Below, piece after piece: positions 57,706 through 64,000 of a DNA stretch of 64,000 bases (the stretch's first letter is position 1; each line of letters opens with the position of its first letter). The position numbers and the translations under genes are program-made. The stretch is from positions 124,001 through 188,000 of the forward strand of contig JAEPDS010000002.1 in NCBI GenBank assembly GCA_016842065.1. Direction: 5' to 3'. The notes beneath the pieces were generated by a model. It was not told the origin of the DNA and did no database searches. It saw only the letters and a list, made by a program, of their open reading frames with translations. Source of the DNA: Candidatus Thiodiazotropha sp. 'RUGA' (GTDB lineage: Bacteria; Pseudomonadota; Gammaproteobacteria; Chromatiales; Chromatiaceae).

Positions 57706-58871
57706 AAATAGCCATCCGTCAGGGTGAGCATGAAATTGACCAGATCCGCTCGCTCCTGGTCGCTGAGATTCAAACCTTCAAAGCTCCCTGCATTCATCTC
57801 CGCAGCGATATTCGGATCATTCACTTCCGGGGTGATGAACAGATTGGCCACTTGAATATCGTAGTGCAGGACGACCTCTTCCAGCGTCTCATAGACCCCA
57901 TTGTGCATATAGGGGGCAGTCAGCTCGACGTTGCGCAGTGTCGGGACTCTGAATTTTCCCCGTTCCGCGACCTCATCACCGCTCTCGATGGCGCTGCTGC
58001 CACCCAAGCCTTGATCGACAAAACTGCTGTCTGCAATGTTGGCAGGGTTTTGTGGATTGCTCGGCGTGCCGATGTTGTAGTAGCGGAAATTGGTGAACAG
58101 GGACTGCTCGGGGGTTGTGCCCAGTGGGTGACAGTTGGCGCATTTGGATTTCGTGGCATCCTGGAACAGGTCGAAGCCGCGCTGTTCCGATGCATTGAAG
58201 GTGTAGTCCCCGTTCAGATAGGCATCAAATTTCGAACTGAAGGGATTGACCTCATCCGATGACTCAAATGCGGCTATTGCTGTGGCGATATTGTGGTAGG
58301 CGGTGTCTGTATCGCTGAAGGCGTCTTCGCCGAAGAGTGCGGTGAACTCGTGCGCATAGTCGGAATTCTGTACCTTGCCGACCACCTCTTCAGCAGAGGC
58401 ATTATTCATTTCCAGCGGATTCAGGAATGGTCCTTTGGCCTGGGTTACCAGGTCGAGAGCGCGGCCGTCGAGAAACTGTCCCCCCTCATATTTGGAGTCG
58501 GTCTCCGGGGTCTGTGCAGATGCAGCAACGGTTGTGAATGAGGGTGTAAAGGCGGCATAGGCTGCGGTTGGTGCATTGCGGTCTCCAAAGGTACCTCCAA
58601 CGGAGCCTTCGGATACCGGTGCGTTGACGCTTACCCTGGGGTCGGCAAAGCCGCGATCCGGGTCGTGACAACTGGCGCAGGCCTGGTTGCTGCCACTTGA
58701 GAGGTTGGTGTCAAAGAAGAGCTTTCTGCCCAACGCCTGCATGCTGGCCTGGCTGTTCTGGTTGGTATTGTCGTCCGTATCGGTGCTGTCGCCACCACCC
58801 CCTCCACCGCCGCCACAAGCCGTGATCGCTACAGTCAGACAGAGTGCGTACAAGCTTTCCCTTATTGCCAT
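57702..58871 (-). CDS. Di-heme cytochrome c peroxidase (CCP/MauG family)
   Basis: A 389-residue exported di-heme protein. The signal ends in a lipobox-like TAC followed by a Gly run, suggesting a lipoprotein. Heme sites are ACASCHDPDRGFADP near residue 65 and CANCHPLG near residue 245. Distal features PYMHNGVYETLEEVVLHYD and LVNFMLTL at the end are typical. It reduces H2O2 in the periplasm or, as in MauG, modifies a protein; the former is more likely. It lies between two DUF454 copies. Confidence 0.92.
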   Translation of the reverse strand: MAIRESLYALCLTVAITACGGGGGGGGDSTDTDDNTNQNSQASMQALGRKLFFDTNLSSGSNQACASCHDPDRGFADPRVSVNAPVSEGSVGGTFGDRNAPTAAYAAFTPSFTTVAASAQTPETDSKYEGGQFLDGRALDLVTQAKGPFLNPLEMNNASAEEVVGKVQNSDYAHEFTALFGEDAFSDTDTAYHNIATAIAAFESSDEVNPFSSKFDAYLNGDYTFNASEQRGFDLFQDATKSKCANCHPLGTTPEQSLFTNFRYYNIGTPSNPQNPANIADSSFVDQGLGGSSAIESGDEVAERGKFRVPTLRNVELTAPYMHNGVYETLEEVVLHYDIQVANLFITPEVNDPNIAAEMNAGSFEGLNLSDQERADLVNFMLTLTDGYF

Positions 58872-59084
58872 GGATCCACCTCGAACCGTGATTAATCTCT
58901 GGATTACCTGAATAGATTTAATGGGGTGGGAAAGTTTAGGATTTGATTTTGATCAAGAGTTGCCGGTTAATTCGCTTAACCATGACGAGTTTGCGGGATT
59001 GATCACACTCTATAGTCATTTAGCGATTAAAAAATGTGAGGGTCAATCATTCCCACCTGGGAATCCATGATGGTTTTGGGTGAG

Positions 59085-59516
59085 TCGATGAGTGAAGCCA
59101 AACAGGCTGACAACAACAGCCAGGATATGCATCCGGTGTCGAGAGACTGGATGCAGTTAGCCGGCTGGGGCCTGTTCTTACTAGGTGCTGTCGGTATCGT
59201 GCTTCCTCTGTTGCCTACCACCACATTCTGGATTGGTGCGGTCTGGTGCTGGTCGAGAAGTGCGCCGCATCTGACAAAGCGTATTCTGTCGCACCCACGC
59301 TTTGGACAGCCGGTTTATCTCTTCATCACACATGGACAGATCTCACGCACGGGTAAATGGATGGCGCTGCTGGGCATGAGCGTCGGTTTCGCTATCTTGC
59401 AGATAGTCAGCTCCCCCGGCTGGCAGATCGATGGCAGTCTGATGCTGCTACTGAGCTTGGTCGCTATCTGGCTATGGCAACGACCCGAACCCCCTTCCCA
59501 AGCGGGTCAGCCGTAG
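59085..59516 (+). CDS. DUF454 (YbaN-like) membrane protein, copy 2
   Basis: A 143-residue paralogue of the gene at 57280-57705. The first 100 residues differ by only a few changes, and about 40 bp upstream of the start is shared too. The C-terminus diverges (PGWQIDGSLMLLLSLVAIWL). The frame also opens at 59067. It is convergent with the isoaspartyl peptidase gene. A recent local duplication around the peroxidase is inferred. Confidence 0.85.
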   Translation, partial: SMSEAKQADNNSQDMHPVSRDWMQLAGWGLFLLGAVGIVLPLLPTTTFWIGAVWCWSRSAPHLTKRILSHPRFGQPVYLFITHGQISRTGKWMALLGMSVGFAILQIVSSPGWQIDGSLMLLLSLVAIWLWQRPEPPSQAGQP

Positions 59517-59540
59517 CTGTCTTAGCGGAGTACAGAGCAA

Positions 59541-60482
59541 CTAAAAGCGTGCTATGGCCTCACCGCTCTTTTCGATCCAGCCATGGATCATCTTTTTCGT
59601 TGTCAGTCCACTGCTGCAATTGCCCTCTCTATCTATCACAATCACACCGCCTCTGCCCTTGACTTTGCGTTTCAGGTACTCGATGCCTGCCGCCGTCGCC
59701 TGTCTGCCGTCCAGGTTCATCATCAGCATATAGTCTGAGATGGTTTTACCGATCAGAGTGCGCATAAAGTCCTCACCGTATCCGGTGGCTGAGACAGCAC
59801 AGGTCTCATTGTCCGCATAGACGCCTGCACCAATGATCGGCGAGTCGCCAACCCGCCCCATGCGCTTGTTGACGATGCCGCCGGTTGAGGTTGCAGCAGC
59901 GAGATTTCCTGCCTCATCCCGGGCGATGGCGCCGATGGTGCCATACTTCTGATCCTCGCTATCCTCTTCGGTGTCGTCATGATCGAGCATTATCTTGTGT
60001 TTCAGGCGTGCCTGTTTGAGCTGCTCCACCCGGTCAGGGGTGTAGAAGTAGTTGTCAGGTTCCCTTTCGATGCCGCAGTGGTCTGCGAATCGCATCGCGC
60101 CCTCGGAAATCAGCATCACATGCTCGCTCTCAGTCATGACATATCGGGCTAGCTGAATAGGGTTGGCTATGTTCTGTACCGCTGCGACGGCCCCTGCGGA
60201 GAGGTCTCGGCCGTCCATGATGGCGGCATCCATCTCAACCTTGCCATACTCATTGAGTACCGATCCACAGCCCGCATTGAAAACCGGATCATCCTCCAGC
60301 AGTGAGGCGCAGGTTTCAGCTGCTTGCAGGGCAGATCCGCCAAGCTCAAGCACTTCCCGGCCATGCTCCAGGATATGCCGGATACTCTCCAGGTATCTAA
60401 CGGCTATCTTCTGGTCTTTGACATTATCCAGCGCCCCGGCGCCGCCATGTATCATCAATGAGTAGTGACCTTTCTGGCCCAT
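59541..60482 (-). CDS. Isoaspartyl peptidase / L-asparaginase (Ntn hydrolase)
   Basis: A 313-residue threonine hydrolase that self-cleaves before the catalytic Thr, seen in KYGTIGAIARDEAGNLAAAT near residue 185. HGGAGAL near the start and the substrate-binding STGGIVNKRMGRVGDSPIIGAG are typical. It removes beta-aspartyl residues from peptides. It lies 48 nt downstream of an ATP-grasp gene in the same direction; the two could make and break the same isopeptide, but this is inference. Confidence 0.92.
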   Translation of the reverse strand: MGQKGHYSLMIHGGAGALDNVKDQKIAVRYLESIRHILEHGREVLELGGSALQAAETCASLLEDDPVFNAGCGSVLNEYGKVEMDAAIMDGRDLSAGAVAAVQNIANPIQLARYVMTESEHVMLISEGAMRFADHCGIEREPDNYFYTPDRVEQLKQARLKHKIMLDHDDTEEDSEDQKYGTIGAIARDEAGNLAAATSTGGIVNKRMGRVGDSPIIGAGVYADNETCAVSATGYGEDFMRTLIGKTISDYMLMMNLDGRQATAAGIEYLKRKVKGRGGVIVIDREGNCSSGLTTKKMIHGWIEKSGEAIARF

Positions 60483-60530
60483 GAATCATCCTGCTGTGTG
60501 CCAGGCCATTGGGCCGGGATTGGTGTTGGT

Positions 60531-61658
60531 CTAAGTTGAAGGGTTGAGACGGGCTTTCAACCGGGCGATCAGCTCTTGCTGATAGGCGGTCGGGCCGGCG
60601 ATCAATAGCATCAGTTTGCCTACCAGTATCGTTCCCCAGTTGACAAGGATAACACCTTCCCCCCTCTGATCGTCATATTCGATGTCCTGCAGATCGATCT
60701 CCGAGAGTTTATTGAAACTGGTAGGCAGATTGATAGAACACCATTGGCGGATACCCAGTTTATTTGCAATCAGTGTGGGGTATGAGGCGCCGTTGAAACG
60801 GGGATTGCATTCAATGGCTGGAAACCTCAGCCCATTTGGAGTTTGCGATACAGCCACATCAAAAGCGAAGATCCCCTTGATGCCTTTTTGTTTAAGCCAT
60901 TCAGCCATTGGCTCAATGCTCTCCCAGGGCTCGAAGCTGGCTGGAAATCGATTTCCCTGGTGGGCGAAGCCATCAAGGATCTGCTCACTGACCGCGAGTC
61001 TCCTGAGTTGTTTGCCGACCACTTGATATTGCATGTTGAGAAAACTATCGGCAATCACCTCTTCCTGGATCTGAACCGGAACCCCGGCTTCGAAACGGGT
61101 CAGGGATTGCTGAAGTTGCTGGGGGGTTTCGCAGCGATAGATTCCCACCCCTGAGACAGAGATTGCGGCCTTGAGATAGCAGGGATAGACGAAACGATCG
61201 AGCCACTCTGTTGTGATTTCCATGACACTCTGGAAACAGTGGGTTGCCGGCACATCGATGCCCAGCTGTTGAGCAAGCTGCATGAAGTTGTTTTTTGAGT
61301 TGATGTATTCAACGGCTTCCAGCCAGGCATGATCGCCCCAATTTCGGTATTCGTGCGGACCGTAGTAGAAGACCGAGGGCTTGTAGCCGGTGTGCCTTGC
61401 AAGCTGGGAGAGCTCCAGATTCCAGATTACCTGGCGGCAGTGATCCAGACCGATCCTGCGGTAGTGAGCAGTAATATCCCGCCATAGATTTTCCAGGTCC
61501 GGGTGCAGCTGTATGATGTCGCTGGGTTCGGAGATGCCCAGTGCCCGACCTGAAAAGAGATGATTTCCGGTCACCCCATCCGCTGTGCAGTGCATAATAT
61601 CGTGGTTCAGTACATGGCGGCTCTGTGGCTGCTGATGATAATTGAGTGCGGCTGACAT
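60531..61658 (-). CDS. ATP-grasp ligase-like protein, unknown substrate
   Basis: A 375-residue protein with an ATP-grasp fold in the C-terminal 250 residues. A Lys-containing strand is FVYPCYLKAAISVSGVGIYR, an adenine-loop region is VQIQEEVIADSFLNMQYQVV, and the metal-binding Glu/Asn is in FPAIECNPRFNGASYPTLI. ATP-grasp enzymes join a carboxylate to an amine or thiol. The N-terminal domain (HCTADGVTGNHLFSGRALG) is not one I recognise. It is first in a two-gene unit with the isoaspartyl peptidase. Substrate unknown. Confidence 0.82.
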   Translation of the reverse strand: MSAALNYHQQPQSRHVLNHDIMHCTADGVTGNHLFSGRALGISEPSDIIQLHPDLENLWRDITAHYRRIGLDHCRQVIWNLELSQLARHTGYKPSVFYYGPHEYRNWGDHAWLEAVEYINSKNNFMQLAQQLGIDVPATHCFQSVMEITTEWLDRFVYPCYLKAAISVSGVGIYRCETPQQLQQSLTRFEAGVPVQIQEEVIADSFLNMQYQVVGKQLRRLAVSEQILDGFAHQGNRFPASFEPWESIEPMAEWLKQKGIKGIFAFDVAVSQTPNGLRFPAIECNPRFNGASYPTLIANKLGIRQWCSINLPTSFNKLSEIDLQDIEYDDQRGEGVILVNWGTILVGKLMLLIAGPTAYQQELIARLKARLNPST

Positions 61659-61900
61659 GATGTTACCTCCCCAAATTCACTACGTGTTTTAGTCTGATCA
61701 GATGTAGATGCAGAATTTAGGCCAATCAAATAGGGGGGGTTAGGGGCTGTTTTTCTTCAGTATCGGTTCATTTCGGTGCGTCAGATATCTTCTGCGCACT
61801 AATTCAGCGCGCAGGATTAATAACGAGAGTGGGGAGAGTTTTATTGAAATCGATACCACCAGCTGCTCGAGTGTCAGTCAGAGCCGGGTAGGTATCTTGA

Positions 61901-62104
61901 TCAATAGTGCGGAGGCGGAGGCTCCGTTTCATTTGACTGGATCGGAGAGGGCTCCAGGGCTTTGAGTTTCTCTCTCAGCGCCTTGAGTGCGGAGTTCAAG
62001 GCGTCGATCTGTTGCTGTTGGTCAGCGACCGTTTCGCTCAGAGAGTGGATCGCCAGATCCTGAAAGGCAATGCGACTTTCCAGCTCGACGAGTTGTTCAT
62101 CCAT
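61901..62104 (-). CDS. slyX: SlyX family protein
   Basis: A 67-residue short coiled-coil protein. It begins MDEQLVELESRIAFQDLAIH and ends in PPPPHY, as SlyX does. Function unclear despite its name. The frame runs further upstream to 62161, but that overlaps the ArsR gene. Confidence 0.9.
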   Translation of the reverse strand: MDEQLVELESRIAFQDLAIHSLSETVADQQQQIDALNSALKALREKLKALEPSPIQSNETEPPPPHY

Positions 62105-62117
62105 ATCGGGACGTCTG

Positions 62118-62453
62118 TTATCTGGGGTAGCGATCGTCAAGATTGGCCGGGCAGAGCACATTACGCATGATGCCGATCAGATCAAGCAGCTGGTGATTGC
62201 GAATTCGGTAGTAGATGCGATTGGCCTCTTTACGGGAAACCACGATGTTTTTGTTGCGCAGCTGCTCAAGGTGCTGGGATATGTTGCTTTGTGAGGTGCC
62301 AGTACGCTCCACAATCTCTCCGACGGAGAGTTCGTTCTCCCCGAGTGAGCAGAGTATCTTCCACCTTAACGGATGCGCCATCGCTTTTAGGGCATTTGCG
62401 GTCAGCGAAGTGTCTTCCTGTTCGGAAGGGCGAGGATCAAGCGGCTCGTTCAT
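62118..62453 (-). CDS. ArsR-family winged-helix regulator
   Basis: A 111-residue repressor-type HTH: LKAMAHPLRWKILCSLGENE, LSVGEIVERTGTSQSNISQH (recognition helix) and ANRIYYRIRNHQLLDLI. The metal Cys box ELCVCDL of true ArsR is absent, so the signal is not a metal bound there. A Cys in NVLCPAN near the C-terminus is noted. The start overlaps the stop of the response regulator gene (4 nt), so the two are coupled. Confidence 0.9.
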   Translation of the reverse strand: MNEPLDPRPSEQEDTSLTANALKAMAHPLRWKILCSLGENELSVGEIVERTGTSQSNISQHLEQLRNKNIVVSRKEANRIYYRIRNHQLLDLIGIMRNVLCPANLDDRYPR

Positions 62454-63322
62454 TTGTACACTCCTTGGGAGGCGGAACTGGTTATATCGATCTCACGCAC
62501 ATAACCGGTCATGTCTTTGGCAATACATATTATATGCTGGATTTCGTCGTTGCTGTCTTTTACCGCTGTGCGGGAAAACAGAATCGGCACCCGTCGTCCA
62601 TCCTTGGCAATAAATCTGGCCTCGATGCGGCTCAATGCGCCGGTGCGGATCAGGGCTTCAAGCCAGGTGCCGAAAAAAGCCCCGGCCTGCTCCTCTTCCT
62701 CCTCTTCGAAGACGTCACCAATCGAGAGTTGTAAAAGATCAGCCTCATTGTAATCGAGCATTCTGCAGGCGGCCGGGTTGGCGGATTCGATCTCACCCAG
62801 CGGATTGAGTACCAGCAGGGCCTCACCCATATGGGTAATGATGTTCTCCAGGTGCTGTTTGGCGGAGGCGAGTTGCGCGGTTCTTTCCGCGACTTTCTGC
62901 TCGAGAATCTTGTTCAGCTGGCGCTCTTTTTCGATCAGCCGGAAGTAGGTGCTGATCTTGTTCAGCAGCTGATTGTCATCGATCGGTTTTAGCAGATAGT
63001 CGACACCGCCGACTTCATAGCCTTTCTGCTGAAACTCTTCCGTTTTGAACGCAGCGGTGAGAAATATGATTGGAATATGCTTGGTCTTCTGGCGGATCTT
63101 CAGCATCGATGCGGTTTGAAAGCCGTCCATCTCAGGCATCTGTACATCGAGTATGATGAGATCGATCGCTGGATCCTTGATGGCAATATCGAGCGCCTGC
63201 TGGCCGGAAGTGGCTTCCAGTATCTCCACATCCATGTAACGCTGCACCAGGGTGCGCAGCGTAAACAGGTTATGTTCGTGGTCGTCCACGATGAGCAGTT
63301 TGAAACCTGAGTATCTTTTCAT
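62450..63322 (-). CDS. Response regulator with C-terminal PAS domain
   Basis: A 290-residue protein. Receiver domain (1-120): LLIVDDHEHNLFTLRTLVQR, the phospho-Asp in DLIILDVQMPEMDGFQTA, and a Lys in YLLKPIDDNQLL. A coiled linker (LIEKERQLNKILEQKVAERT) leads to a PAS domain (165-285) ending CIAKDMTGYVREIDI. No output enzyme domain is present. An ATG at 63334 is an alternative start. It is downstream of the hybrid kinase and upstream of an ArsR-type gene. Confidence 0.9.
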   Translation of the reverse strand: MKRYSGFKLLIVDDHEHNLFTLRTLVQRYMDVEILEATSGQQALDIAIKDPAIDLIILDVQMPEMDGFQTASMLKIRQKTKHIPIIFLTAAFKTEEFQQKGYEVGGVDYLLKPIDDNQLLNKISTYFRLIEKERQLNKILEQKVAERTAQLASAKQHLENIITHMGEALLVLNPLGEIESANPAACRMLDYNEADLLQLSIGDVFEEEEEEQAGAFFGTWLEALIRTGALSRIEARFIAKDGRRVPILFSRTAVKDSNDEIQHIICIAKDMTGYVREIDITSSASQGVYK

Positions 63323-63409
63323 GCTGAACAACAAGTCGCTGTGTTTGTATTTGCCATTAGCCAGGTCATGCTTGCCCTGTGGTGTTCTGTTCGAGACGGC
63401 TGCTGAGCG

Positions 63410-64000
63410 CTACCCCAGATAGGTACTGAATACCAATTTGAGGTGTTCCGTATCCACGGGTTTGGCAAGTATCTCGTTGGCACCGGCATCCAGGCTTTCA
63501 CTGCGGTCTTGTGCCGCATTCTTGGCGCTGAGAACGATGATACCCAATTCAGTCAGTCCCATCTTCTCACGGATATGCCTGATCGTATCATAGCCGTCCA
63601 GTTCAGGCATCATGATGTCCATCAGAATCAGGCTGAAATCCTGTTCTTCATTGAGTGTTTCGATCGCTTCCTGGCCATCTCCCGCGGCCACCACCTCGAA
63701 TCCCCAGGCTTCCAGTTGCGGGGTCAGCGTCAGCAGACTCTGCAGATCGTCGTCGACCACCAGGATTCGGTGGCCCGCGAATTGGGCCGATGTTGTCTCA
63801 ACGACCGGCTCGGTGCTGGGTGTCGGTTTCGATCGGCGCACCAGATCGGTCTCTTGACTGGCTTCATAGTGTTCGACTTGAGAGCTGGGGTGCGCTTCGT
63901 AATCGAATGCGGTTGGCAGGCAGAGGGTAAATCTTGAGCCTTGGCCCTCTTCGCTCTGCAGGCTGATCTCGCCACCCAAAAGCCTTGCCAGTTCCCGACT
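63410..64000 (-). CDS. Hybrid sensor histidine kinase, 3' end only
   Basis: C-terminal part of a hybrid kinase; the rest lies beyond 64000. The frame is open to the edge and reads SRELARLLGGEISLQSEEGQ, the G2 end of a HATPase domain. After a linker comes a receiver domain with HRILVVDDDLQSLLTLTPQL, phospho-Asp in ILMDIMMPELDGYDTIR and Lys in ILAKPVD. It likely signals to the response regulator at 62450-63322. Confidence 0.93.
   Translation of the reverse strand, partial: SRELARLLGGEISLQSEEGQGSRFTLCLPTAFDYEAHPSSQVEHYEASQETDLVRRSKPTPSTEPVVETTSAQFAGHRILVVDDDLQSLLTLTPQLEAWGFEVVAAGDGQEAIETLNEEQDFSLILMDIMMPELDGYDTIRHIREKMGLTELGIIVLSAKNAAQDRSESLDAGANEILAKPVDTEHLKLVFSTYLG

Overview
The window looks like chromosome of a free-living or symbiotic gammaproteobacterium with moderate to high GC. 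Codon usage, GltBD, SlyX, YcgL and a VPLPA-type PEP-CTERM protein all fit an environmental lineage near the Chromatiales or other sulfur-oxidising gammaproteobacteria. That placement is inference from gene content; no rRNA is present. All calls come from reading the sequence, without database searches.

Layout. 1-6017: glutamate synthase (gltB, 5' end cut by the window edge, and gltD). 6198-6692: a GNAT acetyltransferase. 6763-16004: a chromosomal integron with an unusually long integrase, an attI region and about ten AT-rich cassettes separated by attC sites. One cassette is interrupted by a group II intron. Cassette products include a DUF3644/HEPN-like protein, a Rieske-fold protein without a recognisable cluster site, a Sel1-repeat protein, a methyltransferase, a GFA-family protein and a set of three overlapping tiny membrane ORFs. 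16060-21682: mixed genes (LON-domain protein, lipoprotein hydrolase, diguanylate cyclase, Tat-exported copper-storage-like protein, CDGSH protein).

21695-51484 is dominated by aerobic phenol/catechol meta-cleavage. A GntR regulator diverges from a lower-pathway operon (dmpP, dmpQ, a small unknown ORF, dmpC, dmpE, a carboxymuconolactone-decarboxylase-like gene, dmpF, dmpG, dmpH). It is followed by a YCF48-like lipoprotein, an MMPL/RND transporter, DUF1302 and DUF1329. About 16 kb further on, a DmpR/XylR-type sigma-54 activator diverges from dmpKLMNO and catechol 2,3-dioxygenase (dmpB). The oxygenase components and their reductase (dmpP) are therefore in separate transcription units. dmpD and dmpI are not in the window. 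I read sigma-54 promoters with DmpR-like upstream sites in front of both dmpK and DUF1302, and TATCGATA palindromes in front of both dmpP and DUF1302. This suggests one regulon joining uptake or envelope functions to phenol catabolism. Between the two clusters lie an isomerase/GST/monooxygenase operon, a coiled-coil unknown, a quinone oxidoreductase and two transporters.

51840-64000: DUF2189 membrane protein, glycogen phosphorylase and YcgL, a PEP-CTERM protein, two near-identical DUF454 genes flanking a di-heme cytochrome c peroxidase, an isoaspartyl-peptidase/ATP-grasp pair, SlyX, an ArsR-type regulator, a response regulator-PAS protein and the 3' end of a hybrid histidine kinase cut by the right edge. 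Several intergenic regions carry palindromic or MITE-like repeats.
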